Shown piece by piece: positions 41,457 through 50,728 of a stretch of DNA of 64,000 nucleotides. Location: the NCBI GenBank assembly GCA_030837965.1, contig JAUTXP010000043.1:96316-160315 (forward strand), read 5' to 3'. A program made the position numbers and the translations under genes. Numbering within the stretch: the first letter of the stretch is position 1; every line of letters starts with the position of its first letter. Under the pieces are notes generated by a model. The model was given only the letters and a program-made list of their open reading frames with translations. It had not been told where the DNA came from and searched no databases. The DNA comes from Acidimicrobiaceae bacterium. Its GTDB lineage: Bacteria > Actinomycetota > Acidimicrobiia > Acidimicrobiales > JAUTXP01.

Positions 41457-41516
41457 GCGGCAGGCGCAAGTGGCTACGGCGGGGCTCGGCGGTCGGCAGA
41501 GGGGTAGCGTCCCAAC

Positions 41517-41762
41517 GTGGTTCCGTTCGCAGATCGGACCCGGGCGCTATTGGCCCTAGGCCGACGGGTGCGTTCTCGTCGTCACGATCTCGGCCTGACC
41601 CAGCAGGCGCTTGCCGATCGCATCGGCGTGCAGCGGGCCTACCTCGGACACGTCGAGAACGGGCAGCGCAACGTCTCGCTCCACAACTTGCTGCGCATCG
41701 CCGCTGCCCTCAATCTCGATGCCAGCGACTTAGTTGCAGGCTTGCTGTCTGCCACTCCATAA
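41517..41762 (+). CDS. XRE-family HTH regulator
   Basis: 81 residues, one HTH_3 domain (LGRRVRSRRHDLGLTQQALADRIGV, then AYLGHVENGQRNVSL). GTG start 6 nt after TAGCGT (41505-41510), so it is probably leaderless. It stands alone between two hypothetical genes; it could act as a repressor or as an antitoxin without its toxin. Confidence 0.88.
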   Translation: MVPFADRTRALLALGRRVRSRRHDLGLTQQALADRIGVQRAYLGHVENGQRNVSLHNLLRIAAALNLDASDLVAGLLSATP

Positions 41763-41898
41763 CCTTTGGCCGACCCCAAGCGAAGCAGACGGCCGCCTAC
41801 CGGACCGCGATTTGCCGCCCGAGGGGCCGCAGCAGCCGGTGCAGCCGACCGCCACAGGGGACCCCAGTGCCGCGCAGACGACCGGAGCCGGTAGGGCC

Positions 41899-42576
41899 AT
41901 GAGCGCGGTGGTCAGCCTGCGGTGCGACTTTTGCGGCGCCGAGGCTGCAGAGAAAGCCAATAGCGCCGTCGCCTTGCGGGCAACGTTGAGAGACGCAGAG
42001 ACCGAGGAGGCCAAGCGTTGGGAACGCATGGGCCAACTGGATTGCTGTCCTGACTGCCGGGCAGCACCGCAGGCGGTCGGCTACCGGACCAGGGCCGTCC
42101 AATGGTTGATTGTCCACGATGACGAAATCCTTGGGCACGCCCTTAGTCGGAAACGGGCCCTGAAGGCCATCATCGGCGAATACGGCGGCTGGGGGAGGTA
42201 CACGACGCAACCGCTCGATCGGTCGGGACCCCCCACGTTCCGAGTCACGCCGTTGTTTGAAGGCGACCCCGCCGAATTCGCGGTGGAATGCCCGGACGGC
42301 GTTATCACGCACCTGGTGCGCAGGGATGTGGCCGAGGGATACGTCGACCTCTGTGACTGCGGGGAGGAGGTGCACTACGGCCCACGCCGCCCGAGGATTG
42401 CGGTGAGGTGTTGGATTGGACCAGGACCGGGGCGTCCGCGGGACCGCCACGCCCTCTACCTCGACGGGTGGGGTCAGCCTTTGAAGACGAGCGACAGCGT
42501 AAAGGAGCTTGTGCAGTTCGCTCGGGACCACCGCTACGGCGAGCCAGATCGTCGTGCGAACTTGCCGCCGGCGTGA
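41899..42576 (+). CDS. Cys-rich (zinc-ribbon-like) hypothetical protein
   Basis: 225 residues from the ATG at 41899; the frame is open further upstream. The N-terminus has CDFCGAEA and CCPDCR, a possible split zinc ribbon; CDCGEE follows in the C-terminal half. The rest is alpha/beta (YRTRAVQWLIVHDDEILGHAL, LVRRDVAEGYVDL). No family recognised. It may bind zinc and nucleic acid. Confidence 0.55.
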   Translation: MSAVVSLRCDFCGAEAAEKANSAVALRATLRDAETEEAKRWERMGQLDCCPDCRAAPQAVGYRTRAVQWLIVHDDEILGHALSRKRALKAIIGEYGGWGRYTTQPLDRSGPPTFRVTPLFEGDPAEFAVECPDGVITHLVRRDVAEGYVDLCDCGEEVHYGPRRPRIAVRCWIGPGPGRPRDRHALYLDGWGQPLKTSDSVKELVQFARDHRYGEPDRRANLPPA

Positions 42577-42863
42577 CCGGGACGACCAGCGAACTGCTGG
42601 CCTTAGTTGAAGCACCGCATCGTTCGACGGGCCGGTAACTGCTGTGTTACTTCTCAGTTTCTGGCAGCCAGTCCGAACGGGCCGGGCTCATCCTGGTTCA
42701 GCGCGATTTCAATTCTTGACGGACCGTGAGATGGTTCCCACGCCTTGTGATGAGCGCTGAGCCAAGTCATACAAATAGTCATTGTGGGCCATGGCCTCGC
42801 AAGATCATCACTGGTATCCAGCTTCGTATCGCAGGCCCCACGGCCCCCGGCGGAGGAGACACC

Positions 42864-45800
42864 GTGCTACACAACGCCCGCATTATCGCTATCGCCGCGA
42901 TGACCTTCCTGATCACCAGCCTCGTTGGTGTCGGCATTCCCGTGGCAAGGGCCGCTGTGCTGACCAACGAACGCTCCAAGCTCGGCGAGTTGCCCGGCTT
43001 CAAGTTTGACGACTTCAAGCTGACGGACCGAATGACTCTCAAGGTCAACGTCGGGACCGGCAACGTCGTCGTCGATGCCAGCGACCTCGCAATTCAAGGC
43101 TCGGGTCTCAATCTTGGGATCAAGCGCTTCTGGAACAGCGCCAGCCAGGCGGACGGCAGCTTTGGCGACGGGTGGACGATGGGGACTGCCGCCGACGTGT
43201 ACCTCGATCCCGCCTCTGACGGCTCAGTGACTTTCCACGGTCCCAGCGGCTTCGAGGCACACTTCGAGGCACCCACTACGAGCGGCAGGATGGCAGCGCC
43301 CGACAGCTTTTCACACGCCGATCTCGAACGCATGCGAGACGGTATCTATGTTCTCACCTACCACGGCAGTGACGAACGCCTGACCTTTGACCGTCGCGGC
43401 GTGCTAACCAGTGACGCTGATCGGAACGGCAACGCCATCACGTTCAACCACGACGGCACCTCCGGTCGGGTTACCGCCATCACGGACACGCAGGGTCGGA
43501 CCCTAACCCTCAGCTACGAGGTTTGTAAGCCTGGAAACGGCTACGGAGACAAAAACCATTGCCACGCTGGCCCAGGAGTTCGAGGCCGTACGACTGGGCG
43601 AATCAGCCGGATCGGCGACGTCACTGGCCGTCAGTGGAGTTTCAAGTACAACGCCCTCGGTCAGCTTGTGCAGTCGGTGAACGCCGCCGGTGTCGCCACG
43701 ACGTACGGCTACGACAGCGGGAATCTCGTTCGCCTGACGGACGGCCTCGGTCACGCTACCGCTATCACGTACGACAGCCACCACCGTGCTATCAGCATCA
43801 GTCGGGCAGCCAACAGCCGGGACCCGTCGCTCACCCGCTACGTCTACGGGGTCGGCAGCACAAAGATGGTTGACCCGAACGGGTTCACGACCACCTACAC
43901 CATCGACGGCGAGGGCCGCGCCACCAAGACCACCGACCCCCTTGGCAACGCAGTTGAGACGACCTTCGACGCCAAGTGGAATCCCATGGAGATCCAGGAC
44001 GGTCTGAGTGCTGTCACCAAGTTGTCCTGGGCGAACGGCAACCTGCAGAACATCCAGGCACCCGGCTCGACTGGAGCAGATGGCCCTACGACGAGCTTTG
44101 ACTACGCCGACTCGGCCCATCCGCACACGGCGACGTCGCAGACCGACCCGCAGAAGAACACCACGAGCTACTTGCTCGACGGCCCAGGCAACCTCAGCGG
44201 CGTGATCGCCCCGCAAGCGCAGAACACGGCGACCAACACCTATGAGACCGACGGCACCGTCTGCGGCGCCCGCAAGGGGCAAGTCTGCAGGACGACCGAC
44301 TTTCGGGGAAACACGGTGGGCTATCGCTTTGACCACCGAGGCAACCTGGTGACGATCACGCCGCCCGCGCCGCTCGGCGCGACCACGATTGTGCCGGACG
44401 CTCTGAGCCGTACGGTCAAGGTCACCGATGGCCGGGGGCAGGACACCGAGACTCGCTACGACACCAACGACCACATCGTGGAGCGCCGTTACGGCGGCGC
44501 GACGAAGTGCGATCCGACGGCCGGTACATGCATTTCCTATCAGTGGGACGCCGCTGGCAACCTCGTCAAACGCATCGACGTCACGGGTACCACGGTGTGG
44601 TCCTACGATCCGCAGAACCGCCCGGTCGTGAAGGTCCTGCCCGATCGCAGCGTTAGCACGCTTGACTACGACGCCGCGGGCAATCCCGTTGCCTTCACCG
44701 ACGACGGCGGGACCGTGCGCTACAGCTTCGACGCCGCCAATAACTTGACCTCGGTGGCCGAGCCTCACGGGAGCTGCACGGCCCCGCAGTCGCTGTGCAT
44801 CACCATGACCTATGACGCCAACCACCGTCGAACGGCTCTGGACTTCCCCAATGGCATCCGCGTCGATGTTGCCTATGACGCTGCAGGCCGCGAAACGAGT
44901 GTTCGGGCGCACCGTGGGAGTGAGGCACCTTTCGTCAGCCGCGATTACAGCTACACGTCGCCCTCAGGTGTCGACACGATGCTCCGCCAGTCCATCACCG
45001 ACGAGGCAGGCAACGTCACGCGCGGAGCCTATGACGGCCTGAGCCGCCTGGCCGACGTCAACATCCGGAATGCTTCGGGAGCGACGATCGCCAGCTACCA
45101 CCTGACGTTTGACGGCAATGGCAACCGCCTGACTGATCCTGTGGGCAGCCACAGCTACAACGCCGCCAACCAGTTGACCGACTCTGGCTATGTCTTTGAC
45201 GGCGAAGGAAATCAGATCGCAGGCGGCGGCCACAGCTTCCGCTACAACCGCCTCGGGCAGACATCAGACATCACCACCAACGGCACAACGAGCGCCTTCA
45301 CCTACGCCGACGCAGACTCCACGGAGCGCACCGCCGCCGCCAAGACCAAGTTCCAGAACACCCTCCTTGGGCTGACCCGGTCAGTTTCGCCCGGCGACAA
45401 CCTCTCTTTCACCCGCGATCCCAAGGGCAACCTGCTCAGCCTCCGGACCAAGAACGGGACCGCCTACTACGTCCTCGACGCCATCGGTTCGGCCTTGGCA
45501 CTCACCGACGGCAGCGGCTCAGTGGCGGCCCACTACCAGTACGATCCGTTCGGGACACAGGTCAAGGGCGAAGGGCCCCTTGCCGCCGTCAACCCCTTCC
45601 GATTTGCCAGCGGGTACTTCGACGTGTCGACCGGACTCACGAAGTTTGGCGCTCGCTACTACGACTCCATGACTGGCCGTTGGACTCAGCAGGATCCGGT
45701 GCCGGGGTCAATTGCCGATCCGGGGACACTAAATCGGTATGCATATGTTGGCGGGAATCCCCTTAACGGCACGGACCCTTCCGGTCGAGATTGGTGGAAC

Positions 45801-45974
45801 CCGTTTAGTTGGTCGAGTGACACGAGGAAGTGGGTAGGAATCGGACTAATCTGTGCTGCGGAATACGCTACCGCAACTGCCGCTACGCTTGGTTCCGTTG
45901 GAACGGCAGCGCCCATTTCATATGGGATCGCGACTACGGCATGTACAGGAAGCCTACTTTGGGGATCGGCCTAG
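42864..45974 (+). CDS. RHS/YD-repeat secreted protein
   Basis: 1036 residues. GTG at 42864 with GGAGGAG 5 nt upstream; signal peptide 1-31 ending ARAA. An N-terminal DUF6531-like part (LNLGIKRFWNSASQADGSFGDGW) is followed by many YD repeats (YDxxGNLVxxTD type) and the RHS core end (ARYYDSMTGRWTQQDPV, NRYAYVGGNPLNGTDPSG) at about 930-975. The unique tip is only about 50 residues and hydrophobic (WVGIGLICAAEYATATAATL). RHS proteins wrap a C-terminal toxin in a beta cocoon; here the tip is short and could be a pore-forming peptide or a truncation. Confidence 0.92.
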   Translation: MLHNARIIAIAAMTFLITSLVGVGIPVARAAVLTNERSKLGELPGFKFDDFKLTDRMTLKVNVGTGNVVVDASDLAIQGSGLNLGIKRFWNSASQADGSFGDGWTMGTAADVYLDPASDGSVTFHGPSGFEAHFEAPTTSGRMAAPDSFSHADLERMRDGIYVLTYHGSDERLTFDRRGVLTSDADRNGNAITFNHDGTSGRVTAITDTQGRTLTLSYEVCKPGNGYGDKNHCHAGPGVRGRTTGRISRIGDVTGRQWSFKYNALGQLVQSVNAAGVATTYGYDSGNLVRLTDGLGHATAITYDSHHRAISISRAANSRDPSLTRYVYGVGSTKMVDPNGFTTTYTIDGEGRATKTTDPLGNAVETTFDAKWNPMEIQDGLSAVTKLSWANGNLQNIQAPGSTGADGPTTSFDYADSAHPHTATSQTDPQKNTTSYLLDGPGNLSGVIAPQAQNTATNTYETDGTVCGARKGQVCRTTDFRGNTVGYRFDHRGNLVTITPPAPLGATTIVPDALSRTVKVTDGRGQDTETRYDTNDHIVERRYGGATKCDPTAGTCISYQWDAAGNLVKRIDVTGTTVWSYDPQNRPVVKVLPDRSVSTLDYDAAGNPVAFTDDGGTVRYSFDAANNLTSVAEPHGSCTAPQSLCITMTYDANHRRTALDFPNGIRVDVAYDAAGRETSVRAHRGSEAPFVSRDYSYTSPSGVDTMLRQSITDEAGNVTRGAYDGLSRLADVNIRNASGATIASYHLTFDGNGNRLTDPVGSHSYNAANQLTDSGYVFDGEGNQIAGGGHSFRYNRLGQTSDITTNGTTSAFTYADADSTERTAAAKTKFQNTLLGLTRSVSPGDNLSFTRDPKGNLLSLRTKNGTAYYVLDAIGSALALTDGSGSVAAHYQYDPFGTQVKGEGPLAAVNPFRFASGYFDVSTGLTKFGARYYDSMTGRWTQQDPVPGSIADPGTLNRYAYVGGNPLNGTDPSGRDWWNPFSWSSDTRKWVGIGLICAAEYATATAATLGSVGTAAPISYGIATTACTGSLLWGSA

Positions 45975-46010
45975 GCTGGCTGCCCTATACCGTGTATCAT
46001 TAATACGAAT

Positions 46011-46181
46011 ATGCGAGATTTCGATCATTCTGTGTTTACAACCAAGACGCTGTTATTTCTAATCCTTATCCTGTCGGCTTTGGCATTGCTCTTGGGAGTA
46101 TCGACACGAAGCGGCGCCATTGTGATTCCGGGCGTGATTTTGCTGCTCGGGTCATTGGTTGGACTTCTTCGTCGCGATTGA
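46011..46181 (+). CDS. 56-residue two-helix membrane protein after the RHS gene
   Basis: ATG at 46011, 36 bp after the RHS stop. Two hydrophobic helices: about 13-30 (LLFLILILSALALLLGV) and about 36-52 (AIVIPGVILLLGSLVGLL), ending RRD. GC is low for the window. RHS toxins are normally followed by a small immunity gene; place, strand and size fit. The hydrophobic RHS tip and a membrane immunity protein are consistent with a membrane-active toxin. No homologue is recognised. Confidence 0.6.
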   Translation: MRDFDHSVFTTKTLLFLILILSALALLLGVSTRSGAIVIPGVILLLGSLVGLLRRD

Positions 46182-46306
46182 GGGAGAAGCAGTTGGCCTT
46201 CCTACAATCGGCCACAGTCCAGGGAGACGTTGGAGCAAGTCTGGACCATCGAAATCCTTGGCCCAGCCCCCAGAACCCAGTTCGACGCCAGTGACGGCAG
46301 GAGACT

Positions 46307-46627
46307 TCACCAATCCCCCCAGGTTCGCCGATCAGACGCGAAGCGGCGGCCGGTCGCTCGCACCGAGACAGCTGATAGTTGATGTTCAGCAAGAAACTGC
46401 TGGACGCCCCGCACCCGAACCCCGCCGTGGGCACCCGGTCCGACAATGACCTCGCGAAGCGCTCGGGTGGGTAGATCCACATTGATATACGGCGTCACCC
46501 CAAACGGTCCGGCACGAAACTGCTGCTTCAGGGTGCGACGATGATCAATGCAGAGCAGGCGTACCTCCTTTTCCTCGGTGAAGGCCGCGTGCTTCACCGC
46601 ACCCAGGAGTGGCAAGATCTTCGTCAC
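46307..46627 (-). pseudogene. DUF2971-like remnant
   Basis: The minus-strand frame ending at 46307 reads LLGAVKHAAFTEEKEVRLL, FGVTPYINVDL and REVIVGPGAH, followed by a short alpha/beta end. This is the C-terminal pattern of DUF2971 proteins (KHPaFaEErEwRL, VPYIelD, IvVGP). The N-terminal two-thirds are missing: upstream codons are low-complexity and overlap the next gene. It is probably a truncated gene. Confidence 0.5.
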
Positions 46628-46731
46628 GTGGTCTGACGGTCGCGGCGAGCGGGGCTGGAGGGGAAGCTGATGCAGGGTTCCGACGGTCAGACAGTTCAGC
46701 CCGTATTGAAGATCGTCAAGGCCTGACGTCG

Positions 46732-47703
46732 ATGACGGACGGGGCGTCGGACCGCTGGGTGCCGCTATCAGCCAGAGAGGACGCCGAACGACGGTCGTCC
46801 TTAGACGCGCTTCACCAGGACGTGCCGCCATGGCTGCATGCCTCGCTGTGGGGCTGGTGTGCTCAACGGGTTCGCATCGGCAGCGCCCGAGACACGGTCC
46901 AGCAAATAGAACGCTCCCTGCGCTTCTCGTCCGGGATGGCGTTTGACGACAGGGCCGACACCATGGCCGCCTTCGGTTCGTCCGAAGTCCCCGCTCTTAG
47001 TGCGCTTCGGCAAGCGGTGGTCGCCGACGAAACGTTGTTCCTCGATGTCGTCGATTGGCTGGTCTCGCGCATGTACGTGGACCACGCCGACTACGAGGAC
47101 CGAGGCGAAGCGCTCGAGGAGGAGGAGTACTACGACAGCCAATTGGCTCAGCTCGACGAGATCTTGGAGCAGGCCGGTTCAATGTGGACCGTCGACCGGA
47201 CTTCCACACCCCGACGGCTGGTGCGCCGTGTGCCAGCCGAGATCGTCGCGGCAGCCAAGCAAGCCACCAGCCCGGACGACCGAGCGTCAGAACATCTCAC
47301 CAAGGCGTGGGCCGCTACCTACGGGCGGCGTCCCGCGCCCAGTGAGGCGTACAGTCAAGCTGTCAAAGCGGTGGAGGCGGTTGCCATTCCGGTGGTGTGT
47401 CCGGCGAATCCCCGTCCGACGCTCGGCCGGGTGGTCAAAGACCTCCAAGCGAAACCGTCCAAGTGGCACGTCGGGCTGAGGCACCCGAACTCTGACCATG
47501 CCGTGGTGGTGGTGGCTGAGATGTGCGACCTCCTGTGGAAGGGTCAGGCTGATCGCCATGGGTCGTCCGCTGGACCGCCGGCGGTGTCGCTCGCCGAGGC
47601 CGAGGCGGCTGTTCACCTGGCAGCCACGTTGGTGCAGTGGTTTCGAAGCGGTGTTGTTGGGTCGGGCACCCAGGAGGCCTCAACTCTTGACCTTGGCGGG
47701 TGA
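46732..47703 (+). CDS. Abi_C-like (abortive-infection type) protein
   Basis: 323 residues from the ATG at 46732. The N-terminal half is helical and acidic (EDRGEALEEEEYYDSQLAQL). The C-terminal 110 residues (EAYSQAVKAVEAVAIPVVCP, LGRVVKDLQAKPSKWHV, CDLLWKGQADRHG, SLAEAEAAVHLAATLVQWF) follow the Abi_C/HEPN-like pattern, where the conserved R-x-x-x-H pair lies in a helix before the DA helix; here WKGQADRHG replaces LR....HG. It may be a phage-defence RNase. It is followed by 246 bp without a clear gene. Confidence 0.5.
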   Translation: MTDGASDRWVPLSAREDAERRSSLDALHQDVPPWLHASLWGWCAQRVRIGSARDTVQQIERSLRFSSGMAFDDRADTMAAFGSSEVPALSALRQAVVADETLFLDVVDWLVSRMYVDHADYEDRGEALEEEEYYDSQLAQLDEILEQAGSMWTVDRTSTPRRLVRRVPAEIVAAAKQATSPDDRASEHLTKAWAATYGRRPAPSEAYSQAVKAVEAVAIPVVCPANPRPTLGRVVKDLQAKPSKWHVGLRHPNSDHAVVVVAEMCDLLWKGQADRHGSSAGPPAVSLAEAEAAVHLAATLVQWFRSGVVGSGTQEASTLDLGG

Positions 47704-47949
47704 TCCAGCTGGACCGGCGTCGAGCCCGATGAAGTCGCACCGAATGCCGGCGCCTGACAGCTGGGCCACGTCCAAATGTCGGACGTACGGCTGCAACACC
47801 GCTGGCACCGAGATGTGGAGCGGCTAACAGTTGACTCAGGGCCGCTGGTCGGATGGGCACACGACGGGCTGGTCTCTGAGGTGTGGATCGAGAGTCAGAT
47901 CGAGGTGGCTCGGCCTGCCGAGTTGCTGATCGGCTCTGCCGCTGGGGCA

Positions 47950-48369
47950 CTACCGCTCACGGCCGTGCTCATCCCGAAACTGCACCCCGGCGACCTTTAG
48001 TGCCCGCCAGATTGTCCCCGGATTGCGACCGAGCTCGGCACCGATCTGGGCGCAGGACCAGCCTCGGCCGTAAAGCTCGACGGCCGTGCTGATCTTGTCG
48101 GGTGTCATGCTGCGCGGCCGTCGTAGGCCGTTCCTGGTCAGGATTTTGGCCACTGTGCCGCGGTGCACGCCGAACTCCTTGGCCAGCTCAAAGGCCCGTT
48201 CGCCTGACAGGTACCGCTGGAGCAGTTCAGCTTGCTTCTCGGGGTTCAGGTGAACCTGATTCTGCCGAGGACGCTTAGGCTTCGGCCCACGCCGCCCCGG
48301 CTCGTCTAGGAGGTGAGCCACCTTGTCCAGTTCCCGCCGGTGTTTGGAGTACCTCGCGAGAAGCTCCAC
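47950..48369 (-). CDS. Double helix-turn-helix protein (recombinase-tail-like)
   Basis: 139 residues, GTG start. An N-terminal helical stretch (YSKHRRELDKVAHLLDEPG), a basic linker (GRRGPKPKRPRQ), then two HTHs: AELLQRYLSGERAFELAKEFGV with HRGTVAKIL, and AVELYGRGWSCAQIGAELGRN with PGTIWRALK. The layout resembles DNA-binding tails of IS or serine-recombinase proteins. No catalytic domain is present, so it may be an orphan fragment or a small regulator. Confidence 0.65.
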   Translation of the reverse strand: MELLARYSKHRRELDKVAHLLDEPGRRGPKPKRPRQNQVHLNPEKQAELLQRYLSGERAFELAKEFGVHRGTVAKILTRNGLRRPRSMTPDKISTAVELYGRGWSCAQIGAELGRNPGTIWRALKVAGVQFRDEHGRER

Positions 48370-49150
48370 CCCAGATTCTGGAAACTCCCTTTCGTTGGCC
48401 GCAGTGATGCGGGCGGGGAAGGCGAGCCGAAAGTGTCAAACCAGAATTTGAAGCAGCACCCCCGCCGCAACTGTCGGGTCCGACCGATGGTGGGCAGCCT
48501 GCTCTCCTTGTGGAGTGTGCGGGCACATATTCAGCGGGCCTGGTGGGTCAGTGGCGCCTTTGGACTGGCGCTGACTCACGTTGGGACGACCCGTCCCCGA
48601 TCGGCGCTTGAGGCGATGCGTTCAGCCGATCGCAGCGCGTTCTGGGCAGCGGTTATGGGCACCTTCGTCGCTTGCCAGGGCGACCCGGAGCCGTCGGATC
48701 CGTCCGCTCGTATGGCCAGAGCATGGGGTGGCCACGACCCCGATCACCACCGAATGTACCTCACGACGTCCAAACGGCGATCGAACGAGAAAGGACGGCT
48801 ACAAGAAATCGTCGACGTGGCCCAGCACGCCGACGGCCACGCCGGCCATCCTCGACGATCCCGCCCCTCCCAGCCACCGACGGAGTCACATTCCCGGAGC
48901 CCCCTCTGGGGTTCAGGCGCGACTTCTGCTGTTCCTTCTACGCATAGTCGGACAGCGGTCCTGGCCATGTGGGTTGATGGTCGGGTTGTCGACCCGACGT
49001 CGCCTCAGCACCCCCCACCGAGGCCCCTTTCTGGGTCGTTGGATGCCTGCCCGGCAGGCCGTCTTAGACCGGACGCCGTGGAGCGGGGGGGTGCCTGCGC
49101 TGTGCGCATTGACGTATGGAACGTATCGCACGAATATCGCGAACATGGAG
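48370..49150. other. Gene-free stretch before the TIR-like gene
   Basis: About 780 bp with long open frames on both strands but no protein-like content: Pro/Arg/Ser-rich, no start signals. No repeats, hairpins with U-tracts or tRNA were seen. It may be a decayed gene. Confidence 0.5.
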
Positions 49151-49156
49151 TATCGT
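49151..49156 (+). promoter_or_regulatory. -10 box TATCGT for the TIR-like gene
   Basis: TATCGT (TANNNT) with GGTCGC between it and the ATG at 49163, giving a leaderless transcript by the same pattern as in core genes. No Shine-Dalgarno is present. Confidence 0.5.
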
Positions 49157-49162
49157 GGTCGC

Positions 49163-50290
49163 ATGAGTGAAGAAGAGACGCCAACGCAGGCGACCAAACG
49201 CTCCCGGATCAGCCAGACCGATATCCCCGCCGTCAGTCTGGAGAAGGCTCTCCGGGTCCCCCGTGCGATCGCGGAGAACTACGCGTCGCATCCCACCAGG
49301 CCTCTCGACATCGCCTCCGCTCTGGGTATGCAGCCGTCATCCGGGAGCTTCCGCGTTGAGTGCGGCGCAGCGATCGGCTACGGCTTGACCGAAGGCGGCC
49401 CCAACGCTCCCGAGATCTCCCTGACGCCCCTGGGTAAGCGGATTGTCACCCCGACCGAGATCGATGATGACAAGGTCGCCCTCCGCGCTGCTGCGCTCAA
49501 GCCGACGGTGGCCGCTCAGTTCTACACGAGGTACGACGGCTCCCCGCTGCCTCCAAAGAACATCGCGCAGAACGTCCTAGCGACATTTAACGTGCCTGCA
49601 GACCGCACTAGCGATGTCTACGACCTGTTGATCGAGAACGCCCGGTACGTCGGACTCCTCAAGGCGATCAAGGACAAGGAGTACATCGACATCGGAGGCC
49701 CGCTCAATGGCCCCTCGTCATTCACGGCCAATGGCGTGGCAGAGCCGACGCAGGACAAGGTGGACCCCATCGGTCGGAAGCACGAGAGCGATCCGGAGGC
49801 GGCCGCTCATGCTGTCCCGCCGCCACCCCCGACAAACCCTGCTCCCTCACACAAGAACGCAATCTTTGTTGGCCACGGAGGCAACAGGAAGCCAATGGAG
49901 CAGCTGGTCAAGATCCTCAACGAGTACGGCATCCCTCACAAAGAGGCAGTCGACGAGGCGAACCGGGCCCGCCCCATCCCGCAGAAGGTGGCGGAGACTA
50001 TGCGGGAGTGCGGCGCCGCGATCTTGGTATTCACCGCCGACAAGGAGTATTTCGACAAGGACGGCCAGCCGATCTGGCGCCCTAGCGAGAACGTGTCGCA
50101 CGAACTCGGGGCAGCATCAGTGCTGTACGGCGAACGGATCGTGGTCTTCAAGGAGAAGGGCATCGAACTGCCCTCCAACTTCAGCAGCGTGGGCTACATC
50201 GAATTCGAGAAGGACAAGTTGATCGACAAGGGCATCGACCTCTTCCGCGAGTTGGTCAGCATGAAGATCCTCAGCATCTCGGTCGGCTGA
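49163..50290 (+). CDS. Winged-helix plus TIR-like nucleotide-binding protein
   Basis: 375 residues. N-terminal winged-helix-like half: SLEKALRVPRAIAENYASHP, DIASALGMQPSSGSFR, GLTEGGPNAPEISLTPLGKR. A Pro-rich linker (AAHAVPPPPPTNPAPSHK). C-terminal domain (about 232-370) of the predicted nucleotide-binding TIR-like family (PF10137 type): IFVGHGGNRKPMEQLVKIL, CGAAILVFTADKEYF, RPSENVSHELGAASVLYGER, GIELPSNFSSVGYIEF. Related TIR domains degrade NAD+ in phage defence or bind cyclic nucleotides. It is followed after 6 bp by a RelE/HigB-like toxin gene on the same strand. ATG at 49163 after TATCGT. Confidence 0.82.
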   Translation: MSEEETPTQATKRSRISQTDIPAVSLEKALRVPRAIAENYASHPTRPLDIASALGMQPSSGSFRVECGAAIGYGLTEGGPNAPEISLTPLGKRIVTPTEIDDDKVALRAAALKPTVAAQFYTRYDGSPLPPKNIAQNVLATFNVPADRTSDVYDLLIENARYVGLLKAIKDKEYIDIGGPLNGPSSFTANGVAEPTQDKVDPIGRKHESDPEAAAHAVPPPPPTNPAPSHKNAIFVGHGGNRKPMEQLVKILNEYGIPHKEAVDEANRARPIPQKVAETMRECGAAILVFTADKEYFDKDGQPIWRPSENVSHELGAASVLYGERIVVFKEKGIELPSNFSSVGYIEFEKDKLIDKGIDLFRELVSMKILSISVG

Positions 50291-50296
50291 GACCGA

Positions 50297-50728
50297 ATGA
50301 CCGCCGCCTCTGGGAAGCCGCCCGAGCATTGGCGGATCCACTTCTTCCAGCGAGCCAGAATCGATGACCCGAAGCTCAGCGTGCCTGCGATTGAGTTCCT
50401 GGACTCCGTCCCGGCCAAGGTCGCTGCCGAGATCCATGCGGTCCTTGACGCCGTGGCCGCAGCGCCGCCACCTTCCTTCTCGGGTGGTGGCAAATGGGAG
50501 GCGATGCACGGCGACATGGCCGGGTACTTCGAGGTTCGAGTGCAGGGTGGCGGGATGAACCACCGGCTGTTCTGCGTCCTGGAGCGCGGCGCCGAGGATC
50601 TTGGAGGGTCGAGCATTGTGTGCATCGACGGTCTCTCGAAACCATCGCGGACAGCGGCAGACCCGAAGGACTACCGGCGAGTCAAGCGCTACGGCGCCGA
50701 GTTCCAGAAGCGGCGGACCGTGCTCTAG
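50297..50728 (+). CDS. RelE/HigB-superfamily toxin-like protein
   Basis: 143 residues. Pattern of phage Gp49/HigB-like toxins: AIEFLDSVPAKVAAEIHAVLD, GKWEAMHGDMAGYFEVRVQG, NHRLFCVLER and DPKDYRRVKRYGAEF, with basic residues at the active edge. Such toxins cut mRNA on the ribosome. It starts 6 bp after the TIR-like gene, so both are probably on one transcript. The 3' end overlaps an XRE antitoxin gene on the other strand by 47 bp. Confidence 0.78.
   Translation: MTAASGKPPEHWRIHFFQRARIDDPKLSVPAIEFLDSVPAKVAAEIHAVLDAVAAAPPPSFSGGGKWEAMHGDMAGYFEVRVQGGGMNHRLFCVLERGAEDLGGSSIVCIDGLSKPSRTAADPKDYRRVKRYGAEFQKRRTVL

Noticed and set aside
46066..46482. Minus-strand frame over the RHS immunity candidate
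   Set aside because: Composition is shadow-like, with no ribosome site; the 56-codon plus-strand gene has clear membrane helices.
48581..49162. 194-codon N-terminal extension of the TIR-like gene
   Set aside because: The extension is Pro/Arg/Ser-rich and unlike protein; TATCGT and ATG at 49163 fit the local start pattern.
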